Origin: Gammaproteobacteria bacterium
GTDB lineage: Bacteria; Pseudomonadota; Gammaproteobacteria; Pseudomonadales; Porticoccaceae
NCBI GenBank assembly: GCA_016708925.1
Contig: JADJET010000003.1
Location: 62,001 to 126,000, forward strand
Direction of reading: 5' to 3'
DNA length: 64,000 nucleotides
Shown here: piece after piece, positions 38,109 to 47,194 of the stretch
Numbering within the stretch: the stretch's first letter is position 1
Layout of the letters: the number at the start of each line of letters is the position of its first letter
The notes under the pieces: generated by a model
The model's database searches: none
The model's input: only the letters and a program-made list of their open reading frames with translations
Told to the model about the DNA's origin: nothing
Position numbers and translations under genes: made by a program

Positions 38109-38251
38109 CGCGCCATCCTCCGTAGTGTTGTGTCGGTGAGTCGTGCTTTATCCGTGAAGTTATACAGCGTCCGCAAAATGCGAGCGCCCGGATTGTAGCA
38201 CTTCATTTCCGACCCGCATCCGGCCGCACTGCTCCTGGCGGCGCGGCTCCT

Positions 38252-38294
38252 GGCAACGATTGTGCCCGACGCCGCCCCGGGTACAATCGTTGCC
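38252..38294. promoter_or_regulatory. Promoter embedded in a 16-bp inverted repeat
   Basis: Arms GGCAACGATTGTGCCC (38252-38267) and GGGTACAATCGTTGCC (38279-38294) match at 15 of 16 positions around an 11-bp spacer. On the plus strand TTGTGC (38260-38265), 16 bp and TACAAT (38282-38287) form a promoter for the nitroreductase at 38312. By symmetry the minus strand offers TTGTAC-16-CACAAT toward the MaoC/CitE genes. A repressor on the repeat would cover both hexamers. Confidence 0.6.
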
Positions 38295-38311
38295 ATCAAA
38301 GAGGAGTTGCC

Positions 38312-39010
38312 ATGAACCAGCCCATGACCCCGCTGCACCCCCATATCAGCGATTTCGAACAGGTTGTCCGCGCGCGCCGCTCGGTACGCGGATTTCTGCC
38401 GGACCCGGTGCCAGCGGACATCCTGCGCCATGTCTTCGAGTTGGCCCAACAGGCACCCTCCAACTGCAATGTGCAGCCCTGGCAGGTGGTGGTCGCGTCC
38501 GGCGAATCCTGCCGCACCATCAGCCGCAAGCTGGTCGCGGCCGCGACCTCCGGCCGGCCGGTGACCAGCGACTACCAGCGCGTCGAGGAATTTCCGGGCG
38601 TCATGCGCCGGCGTCAGATCGATACCGCGGTGTGTCTCTACGGACACATGGGCATCGCCCGCGACGACCGCGACGGGCGGCGGATGGCGATGCTGCGCAA
38701 CTACGAGTTCTTCGACGCCCCCCATATCGCCTTCATCGGCATGGACCGGATGTTTCACGAGACGGTGGCGCTCGACGTCGGCATGTACGCCCAGACCCTG
38801 ATGCTGGCCATGACGGCCTACGGCATCGGCTCGTGCGCCCAGGCGGCCGTGAGCCGTTTTCCGGAAGTCGCGCGGGAACATTTCGGGCTGCCGGACAATA
38901 TCGGCATTCTGATGGGGCTGTCGTTCGGCTACGAGGACACCGCGGTGCCGGCCAACCGCACCCGGGTGCCGCGCGCGGCGCTTGCGGAGCAGGTGCGCTT
39001 CGTGGAGTAA
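38312..39010 (+). CDS. Nitroreductase-family FMN oxidoreductase
   Basis: 232-aa NAD(P)H-FMN flavoprotein. The FMN-phosphate block RRSVRGFLPDPV, AQQAPSNCNVQPWQVVV and GLSFGYEDTAVPANR are typical family features. A GAGGAG ribosome site precedes ATG 38312. The substrate class (nitroaromatics, quinones or others) cannot be told. Its promoter lies in a striking inverted repeat, suggesting inducible expression. Confidence 0.88.
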   Translation: MNQPMTPLHPHISDFEQVVRARRSVRGFLPDPVPADILRHVFELAQQAPSNCNVQPWQVVVASGESCRTISRKLVAAATSGRPVTSDYQRVEEFPGVMRRRQIDTAVCLYGHMGIARDDRDGRRMAMLRNYEFFDAPHIAFIGMDRMFHETVALDVGMYAQTLMLAMTAYGIGSCAQAAVSRFPEVAREHFGLPDNIGILMGLSFGYEDTAVPANRTRVPRAALAEQVRFVE

Positions 39011-39025
39011 GCGCGGATCACCCTG

Positions 39026-39046
39026 CGCCGGGGTCAGTCCCCGGCG
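39026..39046. terminator. Hairpin at the nitroreductase-nadA junction
   Basis: Perfect 8-bp stem CGCCGGGG-TCAGT-CCCCGGCG between the convergent ends. The nadA stop codon lies in the loop. No T tract follows on either strand. Confidence 0.45.
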
Positions 39047-40110
39047 ATCTGGCGCTCGCGAAAGTCCAACATGCGCTGCAAGGGCACCATGGCGCGGCGA
39101 CCCAGTTCCGCGTCGACAAGAATTTCGTTGTCGCCGCGTTCCAGCGAATCGGCCAGATTGCGCAGGTGGTTCATCGCCATCCACGGGCAGTGGCCGCAAC
39201 TGCGGCAGGTGGCGCCGTGGCCCGCCGTGGGCGCGATGATCAACTCCTTGGCGGGCGCGGCCTGCTGCATCTTGTAGAAAATGCCCTGGTCGGTGGCGAC
39301 GATGCAACGCCGGTTGGGCAGGTTTCTGGCCGCCGCGATCAACTGCGAGGTGGAACCCACCGCGTCGGCGATGGCGATCACCGCCGCGGGCGACTCGGGA
39401 TGCACCAGGATGGCGGCATCCGGATACACCTGCTTCAGATCCAGCAGACCACGCAGCTTGAATTCCTCGTGCACGACACAACTGCCGTCCCAGAGCAGCA
39501 TGTCGGCCCCCGTCTGCTGTTGGACGTAGTGACCCAGGTGCTTGTCCGGCGCCCACAGAATCTTGTGTCCCTCGCCGTCGAGGTAATCGACCACATCGAG
39601 GGCGATGCTGGAGGTCACCACCCAGTCGGCACGCGCTTTCACCGCTGCCGAGGTATTGGCGTAGACCACCACGGTGCGGTCGGGATGCTGATCGCAAAAA
39701 GCTGCGAACGCTTCCGCCGGACAGCCGATATCCAGGGAACAGGTCGCCTCCAGGGTCGGCATCAGCACGGTTTTTTCGGGGGTCAGAATCTTGGCGGTTT
39801 CCCCCATGAAACGTACCCCTGCCACCACCAGGGTCGCGGCCGGATGCCGCTTGCCGAAACGCGCCATTTCGAGGGAATCGGAAACGATGCCGCCAGTCTC
39901 CTCGGCGAGCGCCTGGATCGCCGGGTCGGTGTAGTAATGGGCGACGATGACCGCGTTCTTGGCCACCAGCAGCTGCTTGATGCGGGCGATATCGGCGGCG
40001 CGCGCGGCCGGCGACTCGTGCTCCGGCGCCTGCATCCGGTCGAGATGCTGGATCACGATTTCCCGAAACCGGGCGCCGTCAGCGATCGCCAGACGTGAAG
40101 AATCAGCCAT
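39034..40110 (-). CDS. nadA: Quinolinate synthase
   Basis: [4Fe-4S] enzyme that condenses iminoaspartate with dihydroxyacetone phosphate to quinolinate for NAD synthesis. 358 aa from ATG 40110 (MADSSRLAI). The cluster cysteines appear in ATCSLDIGCP and RSCGHCPWMAMN, along with VIVAHYYTDPAIQ and VHPESP. The frame extends 51 codons upstream without conserved sequence, so the inner ATG is preferred. Confidence 0.96.
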   Translation of the reverse strand: MADSSRLAIADGARFREIVIQHLDRMQAPEHESPAARAADIARIKQLLVAKNAVIVAHYYTDPAIQALAEETGGIVSDSLEMARFGKRHPAATLVVAGVRFMGETAKILTPEKTVLMPTLEATCSLDIGCPAEAFAAFCDQHPDRTVVVYANTSAAVKARADWVVTSSIALDVVDYLDGEGHKILWAPDKHLGHYVQQQTGADMLLWDGSCVVHEEFKLRGLLDLKQVYPDAAILVHPESPAAVIAIADAVGSTSQLIAAARNLPNRRCIVATDQGIFYKMQQAAPAKELIIAPTAGHGATCRSCGHCPWMAMNHLRNLADSLERGDNEILVDAELGRRAMVPLQRMLDFRERQIAGD

Positions 40111-40276
40111 GGGAAAGCCGGATTGGAGGGTGTCGGCGGATTCTAGCACAGGGGCTCGGGCCGCCACTCGTGGACGAGTGGCCCGACGCGCACGGGGCGC
40201 AGAGAAAACCCTGAGGTGAGCCCGCCCGGTCGGGACCGTCGCCAGTGCAGTATGGCTGATCATGGGAGGGGAAAGT

Positions 40277-40352
40277 TGGTGGGCCGTGCTGGATTCGAAC
40301 CAGCGACCAATTGGTTAAAAGCCAACTGCTCTACCAACTGAGCTAACGGCCC
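40277..40352 (-). tRNA. tRNA-Lys (anticodon TTT)
   Basis: 76-nt minus-strand cloverleaf: acceptor GGGCCGT pairs with ACGGCCC, D-loop AGCTCAGTTGGTAGAGC, anticodon loop CTTTTAA with TTT, and T-arm GGTTCGAATCC. CCA is encoded (40277-40279). It lies upstream of nadA and downstream of queC. Confidence 0.97.
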
Positions 40353-40366
40353 GAAAAAGAGGCGCT

Positions 40367-40394
40367 ATCTTACTGCCAGTCCCCCAAAGGTCAA
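40367..40394 (-). promoter_or_regulatory. tRNA-Lys promoter
   Basis: Minus-strand TTGACC (40389-40394), 16-bp spacer and TAAGAT (40367-40372), 15 bp before the mature tRNA 5' end. The close spacing implies a very short leader. Confidence 0.7.
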
Positions 40395-40510
40395 GCTGCC
40401 ACACGCAAAAATCGGCGCGGATAACCGGCAAAATCGCCAACACCGACGGTGGCTCGGGCAGAAGCACCGCATGCACGTCATTTCACGCGCGAATCAAAGC
40501 GCCTGCGGCA

Positions 40511-41197
40511 TCAGCCCTGATACAGGGTTGGATCGGCAATGTCCGCTGCGGCGAACCCCGCCGCGCGCAACCGGCAACTGTCGCAGCGTCCGCAGGCCCG
40601 ACCGGCAGCGTCCGACAAGTAACAGGATACCGTCATCGCGTAATCGACGCCGAGTTCGATGCCGCGCGCGATGATTTCGGCCTTGCTCAGGTCGATGAGC
40701 GGCGTGTGCAAGGAAAACCCGCGTCCCTCGACACCGGCCCGGGTCGCGAGATTGGCGGTGACTTCAAAGGCGCGGATAAATTCCGGTCGGCAATCCGGAT
40801 AGCCGGAATAATCCACGGCGTTGACGCCGATGAACAGGTCGCGCGCGCCGAGCACTTCGGCCCAACCCAGCGCGATGGCGAGGAAGATGGTGTTGCGGGC
40901 CGGCACATAGGTGACCGGAATGCCTGCGCTGTCCCCGGTGGTCGGGACGAGGATGCTGTCGTCGGTGAGCGCGGAACCGCCGATCGTGCGCAGATCCAGC
41001 ACTACCGTCTTGTGCTCCACCGCTCCGAACACAGCGCTGATCCGGGCCGCGGCGGCAAGCTCCGCACGGTGGCGCTGCCCGTAGTCGAAACTCAGCGTGT
41101 AACAGCGATGCCCCGCGGCGCGTGCCATGGCAAGCAAAGTGGTGGAATCGAGTCCGCCGGACACCAGCACCACGGCGGCAGAAGCGGTTTCAGTCAT
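40511..41197 (-). CDS. queC: 7-cyano-7-deazaguanine synthase
   Basis: ATP-dependent enzyme making preQ0 from CDG in queuosine biosynthesis. 228 aa with the PP-loop VLVSGGLDSTTLLAMA and a C-terminal zinc site CGRCDSCRLR plus an upstream Cys (SCYLSD). Its ATG directly abuts the queE stop, so the pair is co-translated. Confidence 0.96.
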   Translation of the reverse strand: MTETASAAVVLVSGGLDSTTLLAMARAAGHRCYTLSFDYGQRHRAELAAAARISAVFGAVEHKTVVLDLRTIGGSALTDDSILVPTTGDSAGIPVTYVPARNTIFLAIALGWAEVLGARDLFIGVNAVDYSGYPDCRPEFIRAFEVTANLATRAGVEGRGFSLHTPLIDLSKAEIIARGIELGVDYAMTVSCYLSDAAGRACGRCDSCRLRAAGFAAADIADPTLYQG

Positions 41198-41848
41198 TCA
41201 GTGACCCGGCACATCGCCCCAGAGGTACTTGTGCAACTGTAATTGCAAACGCACCGAGAGGCGATCGGCGAGCACCCAGTCCGCCAGCGCGCGTGCTTCG
41301 AGCTGACCCTGGCTCGGGGAAAACAACAGCTCCGCGCCAGTGGCGGCCAGCTTGTATTCATCGATCTTCAGCCGTGCCCATTCATAATCGGTACGGTTGC
41401 AGATCACGAATTTGATCTCGTCCTTGGCGCTCAGGCATGCGATATTGGACCAGAGATTGCGTGCGACTTCGCCGGAACCCGGCGTTTTCAGATCCAGAAT
41501 AATATGCACGCGCAGATCGACTTCCGCGACGGGCAGCGCCCCGCTGGTCTCCAGCGAGACCCGGTAACCAGCGTCGCAGAGGGCTTTCAACAGCGGCAGA
41601 CACTCCGGCTGCGCCAGCGGTTCACCGCCGGTCACCGTGACATAGCGCGGATTGAAAGCGCCCACCTCTTCCAACACGTCCGTCAGCGCCTTGCGTTCAC
41701 CGCCGTGAAACGCGTACTGGGTGTCACAGTAGTGGCAACGCAGCGGACAGCCGGTCAGGCGCACGAACACCGTTGGCAGCCCGGAGGTGGTAGTTTCGCC
41801 CTGGAGCGAATAGAAAATTTCGGTGATGCGCAAATGGGGTTCAGTCAT
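41198..41848 (-). CDS. queE: 7-carboxy-7-deazaguanine synthase
   Basis: Radical-SAM enzyme (216 aa) converting carboxy-tetrahydropterin to CDG. The cluster motif is GCPLRCHYCDTQYAF (CxxxCxxC), preceded by FYSLQGETTTSGLPTVFVRL. ATG 41848 (MTEPHLRITEIFYS) is preferred to the in-frame start 21 codons upstream. It lies between cpoB and queC, as in Pseudomonas. Confidence 0.96.
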   Translation of the reverse strand: MTEPHLRITEIFYSLQGETTTSGLPTVFVRLTGCPLRCHYCDTQYAFHGGERKALTDVLEEVGAFNPRYVTVTGGEPLAQPECLPLLKALCDAGYRVSLETSGALPVAEVDLRVHIILDLKTPGSGEVARNLWSNIACLSAKDEIKFVICNRTDYEWARLKIDEYKLAATGAELLFSPSQGQLEARALADWVLADRLSVRLQLQLHKYLWGDVPGH

Positions 41849-41917
41849 GGCTCGGAAACAAGACCGCGATGCGCCGGGGTGCGGAGACAGAACGCAGGAA
41901 AATCCGCGCACAAAGCG

Positions 41918-42766
41918 TCAGAAATGGGTATCCAGATAACGTCGCGCCAGCGCGGCGACGCTGCCGCCCGCGAGAATTGCCTTCTCCAGGTGCGCGCGGG
42001 CGCGCGCCTTGTCGTTAAGCTGCATATAGAGCGTACCGAGCTTGTAGTGCGCATCGGCGGCCTTCGCGTGTGCCGGGTAGTTGTCGACCACCCGGTTAAA
42101 CTGGGTTAGCGCCCCTTGCGCGTCGTTCTTGACCAGAGCGATCTCGCCCATCCAGTAGAGCGCATTGGGAACATAGCTACTACCCGGATAGGTAGTGACG
42201 AAGGTCTGAAAATCCGCCTGGGCATCGTCCATTTTCCCCTGTTTCAACTGCTCGTAGGCGGCCTCATAGGCTGCCTGCTCACCCGGTTTCGTTGCCGGCG
42301 CCGCCACGGGGGGAGCCGCCGCACCGCCGGGAGCCGCCACCGGCGCCGGACTGTTGCCGAGCGGCGCCGCCGGAGCCAGCGTCCCGCCTGCCGGAACCGG
42401 CGGCGTCAATGGGGCAGTCGCCCGATCGGCCGTGGCCGCACCGCCTGTGACAATGGCTGACAGGCGACCATCCAGATCCAGGTAGTTGTCTTTTTGCTGT
42501 TGTTGCAGCAACTGGATCTGATGGTTTTGTTCTTCAAGCTGCCCGTGGAGTTCGCGAATCTCCTCTTGCAGCGCCTGTACCTGCACGAACAACTCAGAGA
42601 CGCCCGCCGCACCGGCCGTCACCGCGCCCGAAGGCGCCGCAGCCGACCGGCCACTGAGCTCTACCACCGGGACCGGCGCCGCGATGGCCGGCAGCGCAAG
42701 CGCAGCCAACAAGGCCGCGCCCACCGCCCACTGGCATCCTGATCGCGCTGGCCGGAGCATCCTCAT
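41918..42766 (-). CDS. cpoB: CpoB (YbgF), Tol-Pal coordinating TPR protein
   Basis: 282-aa periplasmic protein linking Tol-Pal to peptidoglycan synthesis at division. A signal peptide (AALLAALALPAIAA) is followed by a coiled coil with a Gln-rich run (about 65-95) and an Ala/Pro linker. The C-terminal TPR units (AYEQLKQGKMDDAQADFQ onward) close the protein. The last TPR helix appears a few residues shorter than usual but is in frame. It follows pal by 6 bp. Confidence 0.92.
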   Translation of the reverse strand: MRMLRPARSGCQWAVGAALLAALALPAIAAPVPVVELSGRSAAAPSGAVTAGAAGVSELFVQVQALQEEIRELHGQLEEQNHQIQLLQQQQKDNYLDLDGRLSAIVTGGAATADRATAPLTPPVPAGGTLAPAAPLGNSPAPVAAPGGAAAPPVAAPATKPGEQAAYEAAYEQLKQGKMDDAQADFQTFVTTYPGSSYVPNALYWMGEIALVKNDAQGALTQFNRVVDNYPAHAKAADAHYKLGTLYMQLNDKARARAHLEKAILAGGSVAALARRYLDTHF

Positions 42767-42772
42767 GAGCGT

Positions 42773-43285
42773 TTACTTGAGCTCCACACGGCGATTCAGC
42801 GCCCAGGAAGATTCGTCGCCGCCAGCGGACGCCGGGCTTTCTTCGCCATAGCTGACGACTTCGATGAGGCTGGTATCCACGCCGTTAAGCACCAGGAAAT
42901 CCCGCACCGCATTGCCACGTCGTTCGCCCAGTGCCATGTTGTATTCGCGCGTACCGCGCTCGTCAGTGTGGCCTTCAAGCCGGATGTGTTTGGGATTGCC
43001 GCGCAGATTGGCAGCATGGCCCTGCAGGGCGGAACGCGATTCCGGCCGCAGCGTGGCTTTGTCGAAATCAAAATAGAACACGGTTTCCAGACCACCGGCG
43101 TCATAAGCATCGGCGCCACCGATCGAACCATCGCCGACAGTGCCGGTCGCCACGCCATTGCCGGAACCACTGCCACCAACGCCAGCGCCAACCGCGTCGC
43201 TGTCGGGAGTAGTGCTGGAGCACGCCGCCAGAAGAATCGCCACGAAACCGGCGAAAAACAAATTAGTGAGGGATTTCATAGTCAT
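42773..43285 (-). CDS. pal: Peptidoglycan-associated lipoprotein Pal
   Basis: Outer-membrane lipoprotein. MTMKSLTNLFFAGFVAILLA leads into the lipobox LAACSS. A Gly-rich linker follows, then the OmpA-like domain with HIRLEGHTDERGTREYNMALGERR. ATG 43285 is favoured over 43279 because of its CGGAG site at a usable distance. The frame continues further upstream without conserved sequence. 170 aa. Confidence 0.94.
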   Translation of the reverse strand: MTMKSLTNLFFAGFVAILLAACSSTTPDSDAVGAGVGGSGSGNGVATGTVGDGSIGGADAYDAGGLETVFYFDFDKATLRPESRSALQGHAANLRGNPKHIRLEGHTDERGTREYNMALGERRGNAVRDFLVLNGVDTSLIEVVSYGEESPASAGGDESSWALNRRVELK

Positions 43286-43374
43286 GAGAAAAAAAACTCC
43301 GTGATATTTAAGGGCATAAAAGCCGGGCACAATTTAGCTCGTTTAACCCCAAAACGCTAACAGTTTTGCCGTAG

Positions 43375-44715
43375 TCACTTCAGAAATGGCGACCAGGCAG
43401 GCTCCCGCACATCGCCCGACTGCGACGGCAGTACAAAACGCGCCCGTGCATCGACCGACACCACCGCCAGCACCGTGCGCCGCCCCTGTCGAGAGGTGTA
43501 CATGACCATGGCGCCGTTCGGTGCCACGGTGGGTGATTCGTCCAGCGCCGATTGCGTTAACAGCCGAAAATCGTTGGTCACCAGATCCTGGCTGGCGATA
43601 ACGAATCCGCCACTCCCGCCACGATGCACCATCACCAGCGTACGGCCATCGGCGGCCAGCTGAGGCCGGGCGTTGTAGCTGCCGTTGAAGGTCACGCGCG
43701 TAAGCTGGTTGCTCCCCAAGGTCAGCTTGTAAATCTGCGGCGCACCGCCACGGTCCGAGGTAAACAGCAAAGCCTTGCCATCCGGTGTCCAGGTAGGCTC
43801 GGTATCGATCGCGAAATGGTTGGTGAGCCGGGTAAAGGCTTTGCTCGCGAACGAATACAAATAGATCTCGGGATTGCCGTCCTTGGAGAGAACCATGGCC
43901 AGACTGCGGCCATCGGGCGACCAGGCGGGAGCTCCGTTCAAGCCGCGGAAATTGGTCACTTGCTCACGCTGGGCATCCGACAGCCGCTGGCGAAAGACCG
44001 CCGGGCGTCGGGTTTCGAAGGAGACGTAGACCAGCTCGCGTCCGTCCGGGGACCAGCGCGGCGACAGGATCGGCTGCTTCGACTTCAGCATCAGCCGTTC
44101 GCGCGCGCCATCGGCATCGGAAACCAGCAGACGATACACCCGCACACCGCCCTCCGCAGTCGCGGTGACGTAGGCGATGCGCGTGGAAAAAGCACCGCGA
44201 ATCCCGGTAATCGCCTCGAACACCGTGTCGCTGATGTAATGAGCGATGTCGCGCAGCTCATTGTCGCTGCCCTCGATAAACTTGGTAAACACCTGCCGTT
44301 GACCCGCCACCTGGGCCAGACTGAAAGTCACTTTGATGCGCCCGGCGGCGGGGCGCTGCACATCCGCCACCACCACATACTCGATTCCCGCGACGCTCCA
44401 GTCGTGGTATCGGATCTCCGCCGTGCTGCGGGGAAACGCCAGCATGTTTTCCCGCGCCATGGTGCGGAACAACCCGCTACGATCGAGGTCGGCGGAAACA
44501 ATGGCACTGATATCGCCCGGCAGCTGTCCACCGGGGAGCGTCATCGGCACCACCGCGATACGGGTGGGGTTATCCGCGCCATGAGTAATCTCGATCGACA
44601 GCTCGGCGCGCGCGGACAGCGCTGTGCACAGCAGTGCGAACGCCGCCGCCATACACCACCAGATCCGGCGGCAACGCTGGGTATTCAACTGGCCAATGCT
44701 CGGATTTTCTTTCAT
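43375..44715 (-). CDS. tolB: TolB, Tol-Pal periplasmic beta-propeller
   Basis: 446-aa periplasmic protein that binds Pal. After a signal peptide (AAAFALLCTALSARA) comes the N-terminal alpha/beta domain, then WD40-like PD40 repeats (LSPRWSPDGRELVYVS, APAWSPDGRSLAMVLS, EPTWTPDGKALLFTS). Its ATG shares one base with the tolA stop (TAATG). Confidence 0.95.
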   Translation of the reverse strand: MKENPSIGQLNTQRCRRIWWCMAAAFALLCTALSARAELSIEITHGADNPTRIAVVPMTLPGGQLPGDISAIVSADLDRSGLFRTMARENMLAFPRSTAEIRYHDWSVAGIEYVVVADVQRPAAGRIKVTFSLAQVAGQRQVFTKFIEGSDNELRDIAHYISDTVFEAITGIRGAFSTRIAYVTATAEGGVRVYRLLVSDADGARERLMLKSKQPILSPRWSPDGRELVYVSFETRRPAVFRQRLSDAQREQVTNFRGLNGAPAWSPDGRSLAMVLSKDGNPEIYLYSFASKAFTRLTNHFAIDTEPTWTPDGKALLFTSDRGGAPQIYKLTLGSNQLTRVTFNGSYNARPQLAADGRTLVMVHRGGSGGFVIASQDLVTNDFRLLTQSALDESPTVAPNGAMVMYTSRQGRRTVLAVVSVDARARFVLPSQSGDVREPAWSPFLK

Positions 44716-45638
44716 TAGAGCCTCAAGTCTTCGGGTCTGAATACCAGGGTAAATTTGCGGAAATTTTGCTCAAACAGCAATGGATCCTTGCGGGCCAACT
44801 CCTGCAAGCGATCGAAGCGCCCGGCCCGCTCCACCGCACCGACGGCGGACTGGTCAAACGCCGGGTCGCCACTGGATCGCGTCACCGCAACGGCCATCAC
44901 CTGGCCGGTCGGCACGATCCGTATCTGTAGCTCCACCTGCATGTCGCGACGCGCACTCGGCGGCCTGCTCCAGTTCCCAGCGATGCGATCTCGCACATAG
45001 TCGCCATACGTCGAGACCGACTGCTGCGCCGCGGCCTGGGCCTGTTCGGCAGCCTGCTGCGCGGCCTGTTGTTGCTCCCGCTGGGCGCGCGCTGCCTGCT
45101 CAGCTTTTTCCCGCGCGGCCTTTTCTTTCGCGAGCTTTTCTTTTGCCGCTTTCGCTTGGTCCTTTGCCACTTGTTCCTTTGCCGCCTTCTCTTTCACGGC
45201 TTTTTCTGCCGCAGCCTTCTCCTGAGCGGCTTTCTGGAGCGCCCGCTTCTCCCTGACAGCGGTTTCCTGCGCCACCTTCTGTTTGGCCGCCTTTTCCTGC
45301 GCCACCTGTTCCGCGCGCTTCGCGGCGTTATCGTCCGTTGCCGGTTTCGGCTTCGGCGGCTCGGGCTTCGGTGGCTCGGGCTTGGGAGACTCAGGCTTGG
45401 GAGGCTCCGGCGCAGGAGGAGCCGGCTTGGGGGGCTCCGATTTGGCCGGAGCGGATTTTACCGGCTGCGGGGCGGGGCGCTCCACCTGCAACAACGTGGC
45501 TTCGATATAGCTTGGCTGCACCAGCTCCCGCCGCTGGAACTCGGGATGCCAGCCACTGATCAGCAAATAGAGCAGCCCCCCGTGCAGCAAAGTGCTGCAC
45601 AGTACCGCGGTCCGATACCCGGATCCCCGTCGCGCCAT
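44715..45638 (-). CDS. tolA: TolA, energy-transducing Tol protein
   Basis: 307 aa: one N-terminal membrane helix (about 10-28), a Pro/Lys repeat stretch of EPPKP-type units (about 63-100), and a long Ala/Lys/Glu helix (about 105-200). The C-terminal domain contacts Pal/TolB (GDYVRDRIAGNWSRP, VAVTRSSGDPAFDQSA). The Pro-rich repeats are more prominent than in the E. coli protein. It spans the periplasm and is driven by TolQR. Confidence 0.93.
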   Translation of the reverse strand: MARRGSGYRTAVLCSTLLHGGLLYLLISGWHPEFQRRELVQPSYIEATLLQVERPAPQPVKSAPAKSEPPKPAPPAPEPPKPESPKPEPPKPEPPKPKPATDDNAAKRAEQVAQEKAAKQKVAQETAVREKRALQKAAQEKAAAEKAVKEKAAKEQVAKDQAKAAKEKLAKEKAAREKAEQAARAQREQQQAAQQAAEQAQAAAQQSVSTYGDYVRDRIAGNWSRPPSARRDMQVELQIRIVPTGQVMAVAVTRSSGDPAFDQSAVGAVERAGRFDRLQELARKDPLLFEQNFRKFTLVFRPEDLRL

Positions 45639-46067
45639 TCACCGTCGCCCCGACGGCGGATCGGTGACCAGTCCCACGCCTTTCACACCGGCCGCTTGCA
45701 GCCTGGCCATAAGCCCCACCACGGTGCCGTAATCTATCGTGCGATCAGCCCGCACCAGCACCGGTGTATCCGGTTTTTCGTTCAATACCTTGCGGACTCT
45801 CTCGACAATGACATCCACCGCTTCCGGCTGGCTCTTGCCGTTGCCGAGATTCAGGTGGTACACGCCGTCCTTGTCAATCCCGACCTCGATGGGCTCCTTG
45901 TCCTCCACCGGCTGCGCGGTCGCCTTGGGCAGATCCACCTTCACGCCCGTGGTGAGCAACGGTGCCGTGACCATGAAGACAATCAGCAGCACCAGCATCA
46001 CGTCGATATAGGGAACGACATTGATTTCCGCTACCAGAGTGCGCTTTTGCTTGTTGTTGAAAGCCAT
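45639..46067 (-). CDS. tolR: TolR, Tol-Pal stator subunit
   Basis: 142-aa ExbD/TolR protein with one membrane helix (INVVPYIDVMLVLLIVFMVT) that carries the proton-carrying Asp, and a periplasmic domain with VLVRADRTIDYGTVV. It directly abuts tolA and follows tolQ by 12 bp. Confidence 0.95.
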   Translation of the reverse strand: MAFNNKQKRTLVAEINVVPYIDVMLVLLIVFMVTAPLLTTGVKVDLPKATAQPVEDKEPIEVGIDKDGVYHLNLGNGKSQPEAVDVIVERVRKVLNEKPDTPVLVRADRTIDYGTVVGLMARLQAAGVKGVGLVTDPPSGRR

Positions 46068-46079
46068 GATTCCGGCCTG

Positions 46080-46772
46080 CTACTTGCCGGTACTGTAAAT
46101 GCGACGGTGCAGGATGCCGGAAAACTCCTCGGCAAAGGTCTGGTATCCGCCGTACACCTGCTCCACGCGCGTGGCGAATCGGTTATAGGCGATAACGGCT
46201 GGAATCGCCGCGAACAGACCCATCGCGGTCGCCACCAGCGCTTCGGCAATGCCGGGGGCGACCGCCGCGAGGGTGGCTTGGTGCATGCCGGCGAGACCCC
46301 GGAACGCCTGCATGATGCCCCACACGGTGCCGAATAACCCGATATAGGGGCTCACCGACGCCACGCTGGCAAGAAATGGCAGATGGGTGTTGAGCTTTTC
46401 CTCTTCCCGGGACAGCGCCACCCGCATCGCCCGCTCGACACCGGCGACGATAGAGTCCGGGTCGGCGCCACGCTGCTGGTTGAGGCGGTTGAACTCCCGG
46501 AAACCGGCGCGAAACACCGCCTCCACACCGGGGACATGCTGATTGCTCTGCAAACGCACATTGCCGTCATTGAACAACTGGTTGAGGTCGCCGCCCGACC
46601 AGAAGGTACTTTCGAACCGCTTGAGATCGGCCCCGGCGCCACGCAGATAAAGTCCGCGCTGCACGATCATCACCCAGGACAGCGCCGACGCCCCGAACAG
46701 GATCAGCAGCACCAGTTTGACGGGAATGGTTGCGCCGACGATCAGCACCCAGAAAGACATTTCGTTTGTCAC
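46080..46772 (-). CDS. tolQ: TolQ, Tol-Pal proton channel subunit
   Basis: 230-aa ExbB/TolQ/MotA-type protein with three membrane helices. GLFGTVWGIMQAFRGLA and EALVATAMGLFAAIPAVIAYN are the conserved ion-channel helices. It is the first tol gene, 17 bp after ybgC. Confidence 0.95.
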   Translation of the reverse strand: MTNEMSFWVLIVGATIPVKLVLLILFGASALSWVMIVQRGLYLRGAGADLKRFESTFWSGGDLNQLFNDGNVRLQSNQHVPGVEAVFRAGFREFNRLNQQRGADPDSIVAGVERAMRVALSREEEKLNTHLPFLASVASVSPYIGLFGTVWGIMQAFRGLAGMHQATLAAVAPGIAEALVATAMGLFAAIPAVIAYNRFATRVEQVYGGYQTFAEEFSGILHRRIYSTGK

Positions 46773-46789
46773 CCGTGACTCCTCAACTA

Positions 46790-47194
46790 TCAGGCATTGG
46801 CAAAAATTCTTGCGAGCAGCTCGCCCGGCATTCTCACGGGCTTCATGGTGCGACGGTCAGCACAAGCCACCTTGACCTGGCCCGCACACATTAATTCCCC
46901 ATCGCGGTGGACACTCTGCTCGACCTCGAACCAGGCGCGACCGTGCTCCATCGCCAAAGCGGTAACGACCAGGTCGTCATAGAGCTTTGCCGCGCGGTGG
47001 TAACGCACGCTGAGTGAATGCACCACAAAGATACTGTCATCGCCCCAAAAAGCGGGGTTCTCAAACCCATGGTGGCGGAGCCATTCCGAACGCGCGCGCT
47101 CCATGTATTTCAGGTAATTCACGTAATACACGATGCCCTGGGCATCGGTATCCTCGATGTAAACCCGCACCGGCAATTCGAAAATCGCGCTCAA
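46790..47194 (-). CDS. ybgC: YbgC, acyl-CoA thioesterase of the Tol-Pal operon
   Basis: 134-aa 4-hydroxybenzoyl-CoA-thioesterase-type hot-dog protein. VRVYIEDTDAQGIVYYVNYLKYMERARSEWL contains the catalytic Asp and the family signature. The start overlaps the ruvB stop by 4 bp, linking the ruv and tol genes into one transcript. Confidence 0.94.
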   Translation of the reverse strand: MSAIFELPVRVYIEDTDAQGIVYYVNYLKYMERARSEWLRHHGFENPAFWGDDSIFVVHSLSVRYHRAAKLYDDLVVTALAMEHGRAWFEVEQSVHRDGELMCAGQVKVACADRRTMKPVRMPGELLARIFANA

